A program made the position numbers and the translations under genes. From positions 8,894,411-8,958,410 of the forward strand of contig CAJINV010000004.1 in assembly GCA_905178155.1 (NCBI GenBank): DNA of 64,000 nucleotides. Direction: 5' to 3'. The stretch is from Amoebophrya sp. A120. Lineage: Eukaryota > Sar > Dinophyceae > Syndiniales > Amoebophryaceae. The notes below the pieces were generated by a model, which saw only the letters and a program-made list of their open reading frames with translations, did not search any database and had not been told where the DNA came from. This document shows positions 20,743 through 31,757 of the stretch, piece by piece. The number at the start of each line of letters is the position of its first letter. Positions within the stretch are counted from its first letter, which is position 1.

Positions 20743-23460
20743 GCTGGTTGGATCTACTACCGCAAGAACGCTTCTTGCATCGTCAGGGAGAAGAAGTGTC
20801 GCGACATCAGCGAAAACTCCTGCACCGTTGTTCTTCCTCCGTCGCCACCCGAAGAAACTTATCTTTTCTGGAATCACCACCTTCCTTGCCGTCCAAGAAT
20901 ACGCCCGGGCGCGCGCCCGAGCGGAGGCGCGGGAGCGGTTCTACGATGCGTGTAACGAATTCAAGGACAAGAAGCAGGATTTGCGGCGAAAGAGCAGGAG
21001 GGATTTGGATCAAATCGCCCCGACGACACGTTTAGGGAAAATAGCCTACGCGTTTTTGGAATGGGCAAGGCAGGTTTTTCGCGGCTTGCAGTTGTTCATC
21101 GTTTTCCTCCCCGCACTTCTAACCGCGGTGCCGTGCTTGGTTCTGGCGCCATTATTCGACATTGACAACCTCGATAGAGTAGAGCAACCCCTTTCCACCA
21201 AAGCCGAGGAGGTTTGGCTGGATGTCCTCACGAATTGTATCCAGCAGTCCGGCGCGATCTTGATCAAGGTGGCGCAGTACATTTCCCACCGCAGGGACCT
21301 GGTCGGGGATACGATCGCCGACAAATTCTACTATTTGAGGGAAAACGTGCCGGCGCACAGCTACGCGGAAACGAGAAAGATTGTGAAGGAGGATTTTGGT
21401 ATCGATTTGGATGCGGTTCCTGGCGGTGGTTCGGATGAGGAGGGTCAACAGAAAACACCGTCGACGCCAACGAACCATAATATCCATCTCACCGAGTTCG
21501 ACAAAACCCCCGTCGCCAGCGGCAGCATTGCGCAGGTGTACCGAGGGAGACTTGCGGATGACAATACCAATGAGGTCGCGATCAAGGTCCGGCATCCGAA
21601 TGTGGAGAAGCAGGTGGACACGGACTTGAAACTGGTGCATTCTGTTTGTTCTTTTCTGTCAAGTATCAAATGTACAAATGTCTGGGTCTGGAAGAATGCA
21701 ACTTGTGATGCTGCGTTTGGATTCCAGAAAAATCTGTATTGCATGAGTACCAAAAGGAATGTAATTTTTGCTACGCGGTGAGGGCATTTGTCATGCGGAA
21801 TAAGCATCAAGAAGCTCTCAAAAAATCTGTGATGCTAGGGCATGCATCACAGACATCATGGCTCATGCAGAACGTGCGTGACAAGTGTCAGAATCTTCCA
21901 GACCCAGACATTTTTCCAGTTGATATCAAGGTTTTCTTACTTCGAGTGGATGGAACTCCCGGTGACCATGGACGAATTTCGGAAGGTGTTACTGGATCAA
22001 ACGGATTTGCGAATCGAAGCGAAAAATCTGAAAGTCTTCCGGGACCATTTCGGGATCACGAAACAAGTAGACAGTCGTGGGGGAACAGATGATGAGACGA
22101 AGGAACTAGTTTCCGCAGCTACAATTGTCCCCGACGTGGAGCAGTTCGTCACGTTCCCGGAGCCGATCGCGGCGACGGAACGGGTGTTGATCGAAACTTT
22201 CGTCGATGATGCGAAGCCGATCTCGTATTTCATCGAGAATCCCTCGTCGTTGAATGAAGAAATCGCGAGGCTGGGGATGCAGACGATCAACCGCATGATC
22301 TGGCTGCACAACTTCGTGCACGCAGATTGTCATTCGGGGAATTTGTTTTTCCGAATAAAAGACCGGAGGAAGGAGCTGCAGAAACAGCGGAATGTGCTGC
22401 TGAGAACCGCCAGTCAGAAGTACAATGCGGACAGAGCAGCGGGATCGGAAGATAGGGCAGCAGGTGGACAACATACTGCAGTGCCCGGGATGCGGCCAGC
22501 GCCAGGTGGCCAGAATGCAGAGATGAGCCCAGGCAGCTCAACTGGAACTGCGAGCACTTCTCCCACCTCGACGTACTTCCAACTTTTCACCAGCCTCGCT
22601 TCCAACGCGGCGGAAGCAATTTCCCTCGAGTTGACGGATTTGGCCCAGTCCGCGGTGGAAAAAGCGTTTCTGTTCTACGATGAAAATTTCGTAAAGGATG
22701 TTCCTCCCTCGGACCAAATTTTATCCGCCGCCAGTCGCCTGCAGTCGAAAATGAAAACGCAATCTTCTAGTAGCACTTCCAAACACCACCAGCTCCCCAT
22801 CGTCGAGCCTCCGGAAAAGCGTTCCCTCCGGTTTTTTCGCAAGAAAGAGCACCGGCATTTGGACTATGCAGTGCAAAAGTAACGTAGTAGTATGAATTGC
22901 ATTACAAATTTTGGCAAGAAGAAAAGTGGGATTTGTAATGCTGTTTTACCGTAGGAGGAAGGTTTGTCATGCATATCTGCAATTACTTTTACTACGAGTA
23001 CGATGCTTTTGCACAGCATATGGACATCCAGATGGTGATTTTCGACGTGGGCATGGTCACCGTCCTTTCCGAGAAGGACAGAAGGAAGTTCATGAAACTG
23101 GTCAAGTCAATCATCACCCGGGACAGCAACGGCTGCGCGGAGATGCTCCGCGGGCTGTGCTCGTACCGGGAACAGACCAGCGCGAAAATGCGGGAGTGCA
23201 CGAAGGACATGCTGGTGTTTTTCGACGAATTAAACAAGCTCCCACTGCACAAAGTGAACGTCGGGGCGGCGTTGCGGGAAACTCTGAACATCATCGCGAC
23301 ACATAGACTGCAGGTGGAGGGCCATTTTGCGACGTTGCTGTCCAGTTTGATCATTCTGGAGGGGATGGCGAAAGACTTGGATCCGCAGATTAACATCATG
23401 GCAAGCACCGTGCCGTTCTTGATGAACCGAGCGGTTGAAACGTTCATGGAGGATGGATGA
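20729..23460 (+). CDS. Mitochondrial COQ8/ADCK (UbiB-type) atypical kinase
   Basis: 767 residues after removal of introners 21664-21925 (family A) and 22865-23020 (family B). An Arg/Ser/Thr-rich N-terminus (MFTRRLVGSTTARTLLASSG) looks like a mitochondrial presequence, and a hydrophobic segment follows (FIVFLPALLTAVPCLVLAP). UbiB-family landmarks appear in order: the KxGQ-like region (GAILIKVAQYISHRRDL), the nucleotide loop SGSIAQVYRGRL, VAIKVRHP, RVLIETFVDD, the catalytic HADCHSGN, and the metal-binding DVG in LDIQMVIFDVGMV. The last is intact only after the introner is removed. The arrangement is closest to ADCK2-type members. COQ8 proteins support coenzyme Q synthesis at the inner mitochondrial membrane. 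A lineage-specific insert of about 170 residues, low-complexity in parts, lies between HADCHSGN and DVG. Confidence 0.9.
21664..21925 (+). mobile_element. Introner, family A
   Basis: TATCAAATGTACAAATG...CCAGTTGATA; direct repeat TCAAG at 21659-21663 and 21926-21930; joined frame FLSRFSYFEW. Nearly identical along its length to the copy at 41666 in the PP2C gene. Confidence 0.93.
22865..23020 (+). mobile_element. Introner, family B
   Basis: TATGCAGTGCAAAAG...TTTTGCACAGCATA; direct repeat TGGAC at 22860-22864 and 23021-23025. Its removal rebuilds RHLDIQMVIFDVG, the kinase metal-binding motif. Confidence 0.93.
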
Positions 23461-24225
23461 TAAGTATCTATTTTTCAGAGCTGCTGCCAGGAGTAAGCTT
23501 CCCAGTGATGAATGCTGCTGATGCAACGTAACATTCAACCTACTTCAGCATGATCGATGGCTTCTGGCCCGATGTGTTCATGCTGGAACGATTGAAGAAA
23601 ATTTTTTCTGATAGATAGATGGAGTAGATTACAAAACATTGGAGTGGAAAAACGTGTCGCTATTCAGCAACCACTTCGTCTACACTCGGTGTGATCATGT
23701 TGTCCACGACTTTCGGACTCGGTCGTCTTGAATACAGGAAGCATATGTGCATCGGTGTGGTTGTTGCAAGTTTACAGCTATCGGTGGAGAATTTGCACTT
23801 TCGTGGTTACATAATTACTTACTTCTTTCGGTCCATCGGCACCATTGCCACTTAATACTTTGAGCATCCTTCTTGATTCGGTCATGCGTCTGCGTGGTGA
23901 TAATTCGTAGAAGGCATAATTTCAATAGCGTTGACGCTTTTCTGTCATCTTTCGATTTTCGTTCAGTGAAGTTGAAGCAACTCGATCGGTGACGAAATAA
24001 CTTGGCAATGCAACACAGGACCCTGGTCCTGGTGAAGCAACCGGGCCCATCTTCAGTGGATTTGGGAACCCGGTAAAAAACTACCGGGACTTAACCCGGC
24101 CAGTCACAATTTTCAGTTTGCATCTTTACCCACATAAATTTTATTTCAAGTTCCAAACGATACACTTCTTGTTCTAGCGTACTTTTTCTCATCATCCTGC
24201 ACCCTGAAGACAATACGCCTACACT
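23461..24225. other. Intergenic, no gene recognised
   Basis: No coding frame with protein-like composition. A short CCGGGYC-type inverted stretch occurs at about 24040-24105 (GGGCCC, ACCCGGTAAAAAACTACCGGG), and its function is unclear. Confidence 0.55.
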
Positions 24226-27200
24226 ATGGTACGCGGAGCTCCTGCGAAAGGTGCTGTGAGGGGCAAGGGCAGAGGGGCCGAACCGGTTTCCGATTTGGTG
24301 GAAGACGAGCCGCCACTCGCGATTCGCCCGGCCATAAAACCGAAAGCTGGGGGGAAGATGAGGGGGAAGATGAGGGAGACGCCGCGGGACCGGGAAGACA
24401 AGAGGAAGTCGCAGCAAGTCGTGGTGGAAGAAGAGGACGAGGAAGATGTATGACGATTACAACGACCACGCTCCACCGCGACGCCCGCACCGCCCTCCGC
24501 GTCCGTCCGTGCTGGACCAGATTCTTGGCCTCTGCTGCAAACGCCCTTCGGGACGAGGGCGGAAGGGTCGTGGCAAGGGAAAGAAGGGGAAGGGGCGCGG
24601 GAAGGGGCGGGGGGCGGTGGCGGATCCGGAAGATGATTTTTTTGTCGAAGATGATATCACCAGTATGGAGGAAGAACTCCCAGCACCGGCGAAGCAGATT
24701 GTATGCTCCCGGCAAATATTTAATATTAAAGGGGTGTCGGAATCGTATGCTCCTCGTTGTATAGAATTTTTGCAAGATATGTGTGTTACTTGTATGACAT
24801 GAGACTTCTATTTCTTGACGTTCGCTGTCGCTGCCTGAACTAGCATGAGGACAAAAAATTGCAGTTTTTTCTACCGATGAAAAATATGCCTACTTCGCTT
24901 AAATGCGATTTGTACTTCACTTTTTCTGAAAAAGAAAAACTTTATCCCACACTCCTTTTGCACGGTCGATAAGGGCAAAAAGGCAAAGGGAAGATGATCA
25001 AAGGCAAGGACAAAGGCAAGGGGAAGAAAGGCAAGCCCTTTGTTGTTGAGGAAACCGACGAGGAGGCGCTGACCAACGAGGAGAGCGCAACGGACGCCGA
25101 GGAAGACTCGGCAGAGGAGAGCGAACGGGATCCCACCCCTACCTACCAGTTTATCAAATGCAAAAATGTCTGGGTCTGGAACAAAGCAACTTGTCATGCT
25201 AAAGTTGAATCATGTAAAAATCTGTGTTGCATGATTACGAAAAAATAATGCCCACTTTTGACCAAAGTGAGAGGGAGTTTGTCATGCAGGACAGATCGAT
25301 GATAGAGATGTCACAGAATCTGTCATGCTAGGTCCTGCATTCCAACCCGCATGCATCATCGAAAACCTGCATGACAAACCTTGGAGTCTTCCAGACCCAG
25401 ACATACTTATTTGCATTTGATACAGTTCACCATGCGGCAAATCGTTCTTGGCGCGGTACTATCCTGTGCAAAAGCATCGTACTCGTAGTAATCGCAAGCA
25501 TGCATTACAAGTCTCCATCCCAAGGCAAAGCAGCATGACGAATTTCATATATCATGCTGAGCTAATTTGTATTGCAATTGCTACTAGTACGATACTTTTG
25601 CAGTTCATATGTACTGGCGGCTCTGATCGGCGGCGCTTTCGCCGCCATCATCACTGCCGTGGCGATGGACAGCTATCAAATGCAAATATGTCTCAGTCTG
25701 GAAACTTGTGATGCTGAGTGGTGCATGACTGAAATACTTCCCCATGCAGCTACGCATGACAAGTTACCCGCACTACACTTTCTCAGGCGGAGTCTGCATG
25801 AGAAACTGCACTTTTGTACTTATGACAACAGAGGGTATCTTTTTGCTAGTCGTGGTGCAACACAGATTTTACAGGAGTGCAGGGCTAGCATTACAAGTTC
25901 CATGCTTCCAGACCCAGACATATTTGCACTGGATAACAGCGGCGACGAAACAAGTTCTGCCTCATCTTCCACGTCTTCGGGTACCGCGCCGACCCCCTCG
26001 CCGACCCCGGCAACAACCAGTCCGACGCCCTCGCCGACCCCGGCTACGACCAGTCCGACGCCCTCGCCGACCCCGGCTACGACCAACCCGACGCCCTCGC
26101 CGACCCCCGTCTCGCCGACACCCGCCTCACCGACCCCGGCGCCCGCGCCGACGCCGTCCGGCACTTGCCAGGCGACTTTCACGCAGCCTGCGCCGCCCGC
26201 GAATCCTGACAGTACTACTTACATACTGCTTTTTCAAGAACTTGTCAGCTGGTACTCTATGATTGAATCAAAACTATGCGCAAAAATGTTGACATCGTGT
26301 GAAGAGCCTGACTGTCAATCTGAAACTGATGGTAGAAAATGAGAGCATGAGCAAATAAGGTAAGTACACAAATCTGATCTTCTCAGTGACGCCACCTGTG
26401 ATCGATGCGGACCTCGAGTGTGACGCGAGCGAGTACGCGAACATTGCCAATGCGCCGGCCGAGTGCGCCGCGTACACGACCCGGCCGACGGGCGGCAACT
26501 TATCCAGGAAAAAACACCTCCCATCCCCATCCATTTTTTGCATGACAAGTAGTGGATTTTATGCATGTTTTGCATGACAAATTGGGTTGGGATGGGTGTT
26601 TTTTCCTGGATGCGACTCCGTGAACCCCTATGAACTGATCCCCCTGGCCTGCCACGCGCCCAACTGGGACATTGTGAACAACGTGCAGCTATGAACTGCA
26701 AAAGCATCGTACTAGTAGTAATCGCATTACAAATTTGCTCTCATGCTGAGTTACCTTGAAAAAAAGATTTGTCATGCATAAATGCGAGGATTACTACGAG
26801 TACGATACTTTTGCACAGAATAGCAGCCGGCCATCGAGCTGGTGCAGAACTCCCCTGACTTTTTGTCCAAGTACGTGACGTATGGATTGCAAAAGTGTCT
26901 GGGTCTGGAAGATTGCAACTTGTGATGCTGCATTTGGATTCTACAAAAATCTGTATTGCATGAACAGCAAAAGAGGCCCAGCTTTTGCGACGGCGAGAGG
27001 ACATTTCTCATGCGGTATAGGCATCAGGAAGCCATCTCCATCACAAAATCTGTGATGCTGGGGCATGCGTCACAGACATCAGGAGTCATGCGAAATGTGC
27101 ATGACAAGCCTTGCATCCTTCCAGACCCAGACATTTTTACACTTGATATGACACAGCACACCATGACCACGAAGGAGGCCATCGTGGGGCAGCTGCAGCG

Positions 27201-30200
27201 CGCGCAGCAGACCGCGGCCGCGAAGTGGGTCAGCGACATGGCCACCATCAAGGGCGGCGACATGCCGCAGGGGACCATCTCGAAGTGCAGCACCCGAACC
27301 TTAAACGGCGTGCTGCAGGCGGCGCGGAAGAAGGGGTACAAAGCGCTGACCGTGATCTGGTACAACCTTCCCAACCGGGACTGCAACGCCGACGCGAGTA
27401 ACGGCGAGATCTGCTGCGACGGCACGACCAACGGCTTCACGACGAAGTGCGCGCAGGAGGCGATCGGCGGCAGCTCCTACGACGACGGGCAGTGCGAACA
27501 GGGGCTCCAGGTGTACGAAAACCAGTACGCGCTGCCTTTGTTTAACGTGTTGAAGTCCTACAACGACATCCGCTTAACGCTTGTTCTCGAGGTCGACTCC
27601 CTCCCGAATTTCATCACCAACGAGGGCAAGAAGAAGTGCACGGCCGAGACCAAAAACGCCTACATAACGGGAATCGGACTCACGCTGGACCTGCTCGCCC
27701 AGCTGCCCCACGTGACCACCTACATGGACGCCGGGCACGGGCACTGGCTGGGGTTCGTGGCGACCTCGTGGCCGAAGTACGTCGAGCAGGTCAAGACCTG
27801 GATGACGCCGAGCGGGAAGTTATGCTGAGTAAAAATGTCCCCACCCCATACTTGTCATGCAGATTTGCAGTTACAGGAAGATTTGTAATGCGCATCCCCA
27901 AAGGGGTACGTCGTCTCTTCCGTGAGAACAAAAACGTAAGGCGTAAAATGGGTCGGGTCCTGGATCGTTCTGTATGTTGGGCTGTCGCGCTCGGCTAGCT
28001 GGCCGGGCTGTGCTGATCAGGTGTGGTGGGTAGCTCCCGACTGGTTGGTACTTTTCAGCGGGCGACTTGCCGTGGTAGCGCTCGGCTTTTGTATGATGAG
28101 GTCGCCGAAAGTGCTTCCTCGCCCACCCCCCGGGGAGGGGATTCTTGACCTGTGGCGCTGGGAGCGGGTGTCCACTACATGATGATGATGCGCATCCCCA
28201 TGAGGCATGAGCAGAGGCATTTCCCATCGTGTTTTGGACTTTGTAATGCTGTAAACAGGATGACTAGATGGATTTGTGTTGCGGCTGTACATGCTAAACT
28301 GCACTACACTACAGAGAGGAACTTGTCATGCTTGACTCCCAAAACTTGTCGATTTGTGTTGCGAGATCCCCATCTTGACTATGGGGTGGGGACGTCGACG
28401 TTTTTACTCACGATACAAGTCCTTCATCAGCCAGATGCGCGGGTTCGCGATCAACACGAGCAACTATGACAGTGCACAACTCCCCCTCCTCCTCATTTGT
28501 CATGCAGAAACCCAAATCCACTTGCTACCTTGTGGCACCGCGTGCATGACAAATTCGTGAAATCCAAACATTAGTACACTCGGCGCATGAACTTGTCATG
28601 CACAGGTCCACTTGTACTGATGTTTGCAATGCTGTTGATGCCATACAAATGAGGGGGAGGGGGAGTTGTGCACTTTCATAGCAACTACCAACCGGTGGAC
28701 ACTTCCACCTACGGGCAGATGCTGGCCGCGAACGTGTTGAAGGCGAAGGAGCCGTGGCGGTGCACCGACAACGCGTGGTTTTCGAAGATGTTGTGGGACG
28801 AGTTCCAAAAACCGGTCATTGTGGACGTCGGGCGCAGCGGGAACTCGTGCTACGGCGACCCGTTATGAACGGCAAACATGTCGGGGTCTGGAAGGATGCA
28901 ACCTGTGATGCTACCTCTGGATTCTACGTAAAATCTGTCTTGCATGAACAGCAAAAAAGGTCCAGCTTTTTGCAACGCGGACAGGGCATTTCTTATGCGG
29001 TATGGGCATCAGAAAGTCCTCGCAGAGTCTGTGATGCTACGGCATGCATCACAGAAATCATGAGGCATGCAAAATCTGCATGACAAACTCCTGCATTCTT
29101 CCAGACCCTGACATATTTGCATTTCATACCCGTCGGGTACGGACGACTTCAAGGCGTTCGAGAACTGGTGCAACGCAGCGCGCGCGGCGCTGGGGCCGCC
29201 GCCGCGGGCGCTGCCGTATCGCGAGGAAAAATCCATCCTCCCCATATCATCAACATGGAAGTTTGTGATGCTGATTTGTGGTCACAAATCGCCTTTGTCT
29301 TGCCTATAGGGCAATGGGAGCCATGTGGCGCATTCCAGAGCCAGTCTGTCATGCGCTTTCGACTACTGCAAACCTGTTTGCCATGCCTATCTGCTAGCCT
29401 GTTGCATATCCAAACAGGCTTAGATGAAAATGCCGCCATGCACTTCCTGCAAAAGAAATGTGATTTGTGTACGCACTTCCAGCATGAGAAATTTCGTTTT
29501 GATGTGGGGAGGGGGTATTTTTCACTGTAATACGCCGTGCACGGTCACCTTCGACCGCCCGGACGACATGTACGTCAGCGACGACGTGCTACGGATTGCA
29601 AATATGTCTGGGTCTGGAAAAATGTTGGAGCTTGTAATGCTAGTTTTCCATACCTAGAAAATCTATATTGCATACCCAACAAAACTAGTCACAGCCTCTT
29701 TTGTACATGCAAAAACGCAATTTCTCATGCGGATTGCCTATGAGAAAGCGTTCTGGAAAGTTGTCATGCTGGGTTGATGTATTCGGAATTGTTTCCATCA
29801 TCCACATTTTAGCATCACAAATTTCCACACCCAGAAATAGAAATATTTGCATTTGATACGTGCCGTCCATGAGCAACTTGCCGGCGGGGGCGATTGACGC
29901 GTGGGTGTGGCTGAAGACGCCGGGGGAGGTGGACGGGTGCAGTCACGCCGTGATCTATCCAGGAAAAAAAGTGTGTAAGTGTAACTTTCTTTGACGAACA
30001 GCATCACAAATTTGCTCTACATGACAGAGAAAACCTGTCATGCATGGTTTATAAGGGAAAACACACATGAAAATAGGACTTCATGGCTGTCTGGCATGAC
30101 AGGTGTAACTCTGTTGCATCTTCTGCAACACAAATTTACACTTACACAGTTTTTTTCTTGCATATGATCCCGGCGAGCTCCTGGTGGATGACGGCGGAGG

Positions 30201-31010
30201 CCTCCGTCTTTCGCGACTTGGTCGGCGGCACGGGGTTATGAACTGTAAAAGTGTCTGGGTCTGGAAGAATCCAACTTGTCATGCTGATTTTGGATTGTAA
30301 AAAAATCTGTATTGCATGAGCAGCAAAGAGAGCCCAAGTTTTGCTACACGGAAAGATGAGCATTTGTCATGCGGTATAGGCATCAGGTAGCCCTCACAAA
30401 ATCTGTGATGCTAGGGCATGCATCACAGACATCAAAAGTCATGCAAAACGTGCATGACAAAGAACCTGGCAATCTTCCAGACCCAGACATTTTTACATTT
30501 GATAGGGGTGGGACCCCACGGCGAAGTTCTGCAACGCGAACGTCGACCACATGTGCGAGATGGCGGTTATGGGATTCTCAATTGTTACATTCTCAACTGT
30601 TACATGAATTTGTCATGCAAAAGCACCATCATCATCCTCACGCTCACGATCAAGCTGCTCCGCATGACAAATTTGCGAAGGGCTGAGCCGTGCCGAAATC
30701 TGCGCCAGCCTTGTAATGCAAAAGGCGCAATCTTCCTCCTTTCACTTTTGCCAGTCTTGCATTACAAATTCATGTAACAGTTGAGAGTGTAACGTTTGAG
30801 AACTTCATAGCTGTGGGCGACGTGCAGGGCCTGTGGGCCGGGAGCGGCACCCCCATCGAGATCCCGGACGCGGGCCGGTTTTCGCCCCACAACATCATCA
30901 CCCTGGCGACCAACGCTGCGATTCTGGGCATCGGGGACTCGTCCGCCCAGTACACGGGTTGCTTGAAAGCTACGGACGCGGGGCAGTTCGAAGTCGTCAC
31001 GTCCAGGTAA
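24226..31010 (+). CDS. Membrane-anchored GH6 cellulase-like glycosidase
   Basis: About 875 residues assembled across 15 introners and probably two canonical introns (24448-24520, 26212-26386). Order: a basic Gly/Lys/Arg-rich cytoplasmic part (GRGRKGRGKGKKGKGRGKGRG), an acidic stretch, one membrane helix (IVLGAVLAALIGGAFAAIITAV), a Pro/Thr/Ser linker of repeated PTPSPTPATT units, then the catalytic domain. GH6 landmarks: WYNLPNRDCNADASNGE (Tyr and Asp as in the Cel6A active loop), LEVDSLPNFITN (the proposed acid Asp), YMDAGHGHWLGF, MRGFAINTSNY and WLKTPGEVDGCS (Asp kept). GH6 enzymes cleave beta-1,4-glucan by inversion. The topology is type II, so the enzyme should face outside or the lumen. 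The N-terminal frame change near 24448 is explained either by a 73-nt intron or by a start at 24446. Confidence 0.9.
24448..24520 (+). other. Possible short canonical intron
   Basis: GTATGA...GGACCAG, 73 nt, would join EEEDEED/ILGLCCKR in frame. The alternative is translation starting at the ATG at 24446, with 24226-24453 being a separate short frame. Confidence 0.5.
24717..24973. mobile_element. Introner-like intron, singleton J
   Basis: Direct repeat GGCAAA at 24711-24716 and 24974-24979, with inverted AAAGGGGTGTCGGA / CCACACTCCTTTT near the ends. The join gives VCSRQKGKGKMIKGK in frame. The ends (TATT, GATAAG) deviate from the other families. Confidence 0.72.
25152..25422 (+). mobile_element. 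Introner, family A
   Basis: TATCAAATGC...GCATTTGATA; direct repeat CAGTT at 25147-25151 and 25423-25427; joined frame TYQFTMRQIVLG. The interior resembles 11095 and 42321. Confidence 0.92.
25461..25610 (-). mobile_element. Introner, family B, reverse orientation
   Basis: Starts ATCCTGTGCAAAAG and ends TTTTGCAGTTCATAT, the reverse of the usual family B order. Direct repeat GTACT at 25456-25460 and 25611-25615. Removal creates the uninterrupted membrane helix IVLGAVLAALIGG. Confidence 0.9.
25674..25935. mobile_element. Introner, family A
   Basis: TATCAAATGCAAATATG...CACTGGATA; direct repeat ACAGC at 25669-25673 and 25936-25940; joined frame AVAMDSGDETSS. Confidence 0.92.
25980..26130 (+). repeat. 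Tandem repeat coding for Pro/Thr/Ser linker
   Basis: About three 33-nt units (CCCTCGCCGACCCCGGCTAC and following) encode PSPTPATTSPT repeats between the membrane helix and the GH6 domain. Confidence 0.85.
26212..26386 (+). other. Canonical GT-AG intron
   Basis: GTACTA...CTTCTCAG, 175 nt, phase 1; joins ANPD to MTPPVIDADLECD in frame. Confidence 0.8.
26501..26612. mobile_element. Introner, family E, short
   Basis: TATCCAGGAAAAAACACC...GGTGTTTTTTCCTGGATG are long inverted ends in a 112-bp element that is nearly all stem. Repeats CAACT/CGACT; joined frame TGGNSVNPYELIP. Confidence 0.9.
26690..26822 (+). mobile_element. Introner, family B
   Basis: TATGAACTGCAAAAG...TTTTGCACAGAATA; direct repeat GCAGC at 26685-26689 and 26823-26827; joined frame NNVQPAIELVQN. 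Confidence 0.92.
26881..27148 (+). mobile_element. Introner, family A
   Basis: TATGGATTGCAAAAG...ACACTTGATA; repeats TGACG/TGACA at 26876-26880 and 27149-27153; joined frame KYVTQHTMTTKEA. Confidence 0.92.
27821..28415 (+). mobile_element. Introner, family C, enlarged by a nested 300-bp insertion
   Basis: TATGCTGAGTAAAAATGTCC...TTTTTACTCACGATA; repeats GAAGT/CAAGT; removal of 600 nt gives SGKSFISQMRGF. It is about twice the normal family C length because of the insert at 27901-28200. Confidence 0.9.
27888..28200. repeat. Nested insert flanked by 13-bp direct repeats
   Basis: ATGCGCATCCCCA occurs at 27888-27900 and again at 28188-28200, bracketing GC-rich sequence absent from the family C copies at 2487 and 41321. 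Insert plus one repeat is exactly 300 bp. Confidence 0.75.
28465..28680. mobile_element. Introner-like intron, singleton F
   Basis: TATGACAGTGCACAACTCCC...GGGAGTTGTGCACTTTCATA inverted ends; direct repeat GCAAC at 28460-28464 and 28681-28685; joined frame NTSNYQPVDTS. Confidence 0.9.
28864..29128 (+). mobile_element. Introner, family A
   Basis: TATGAACGGCAAACATG...GCATTTCATA; direct repeat CCCGT at 28859-28863 and 29129-29133; joined frame CYGDPSGTDDFKAF. Confidence 0.92.
29217..29532 (+). mobile_element. Introner, family D
   Basis: TATCGCGAGGAAAAATCC...GGGGAGGGGGTATTTTTC; repeats TGCCG/CGCCG; joined frame PRALPCTVTFDRP. Confidence 0.88.
29590..29858 (+). mobile_element. Introner, family A
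   Basis: TACGGATTGCAAATATG...GCATTTGATA; direct repeat CGTGC at 29585-29589 and 29859-29863; joined frame VSDDVPSMSNLP. The right arm has mutated (TTCCACACCCAGAAA). Confidence 0.9.
29956..30164. mobile_element. Introner, family E
   Basis: TATCCAGGAAAAAAAGTGTG...ACAGTTTTTTTCTTGCATA; direct repeat TGATC at 29951-29955 and 30165-30169; joined frame SHAVIPASSWWM. Confidence 0.9.
30237..30504 (+). mobile_element. Introner, family A
   Basis: TATGAACTGTAAAAG...ACATTTGATA; direct repeat GGGGT at 30232-30236 and 30505-30509; joined frame GGTGWDPTAKFCN. Confidence 0.92.
30568..30809. mobile_element. Introner-like intron, singleton G
   Basis: Ends rich in TCTCAACTGTTACATG and its complement CATGTAACAGTTGAGA; repeats GCGGT/GCTGT; joined frame CEMAVGDVQGLW. 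Confidence 0.85.
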
Positions 31011-31757
31011 AAACTAAAACGCAGTGACCGATGTCGGACATTTTTGTTTTTCTGCATTTGTAGTATCTGCACGACGTTCTTCGACGTCTCAGGTTGTACC
31101 AAGTTCTCACATTCCGTGTCACTTTTCCGTTCTTCTAAACAAATTGTTTCGTTTTTATCAACATGGAAGTATACCAACCGCCCAGCATTCTTTTGTTGCG
31201 GCTACACTTACAGTTTGCAGTGCAAGAGATGTGAGTGAGCTGCACTTGTAGCTGTACCACATGCTGTTTTGAAGCTCCACCGATTTTATTTTGCAGGACA
31301 AGGCTTTCTTAATTCTAAAAATTCTGGTTCACCCATTCCACTTGCTACGACGAACTACGAACTAACCAACACCCGCAAGGAACTACGTAAGGGGTCTTCA
31401 CACGACGAAAGGCTTTTTACGAAGTACGAACTAAGTGAGGGGCAGCATCAGCAACAGCATCTTGTCTCCTGTGCTTTCATGTGTTCGGGTCACGAAAAAA
31501 ATCTGTTTGTGCCGATCGCAATATAAAAATCGGTTGTTGATGTTGCAGAGAATGTTGAGTCACATCAGTGCTTTCTACTTTCTGACCGTTATCATAAGAT
31601 TCAGAAACGGTCCGGAAAGTAGAATCCAACACGTAAGTACACACGAAGTTTTAGCTGTGACAAAGCCTGAATGGGAATCAATGAATCATTCCAAGATAAG
31701 TAAGAAAACAGAGCAGCCTCGTAGTTCAAGATCACCATAACAAGTTCAAAGCTCTCT
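31011..31757. other. Intergenic, no gene recognised
   Basis: Spacer between the GH6 and dynamitin genes. Overlapping short frames only, and no introner or RNA motif. Confidence 0.6.
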
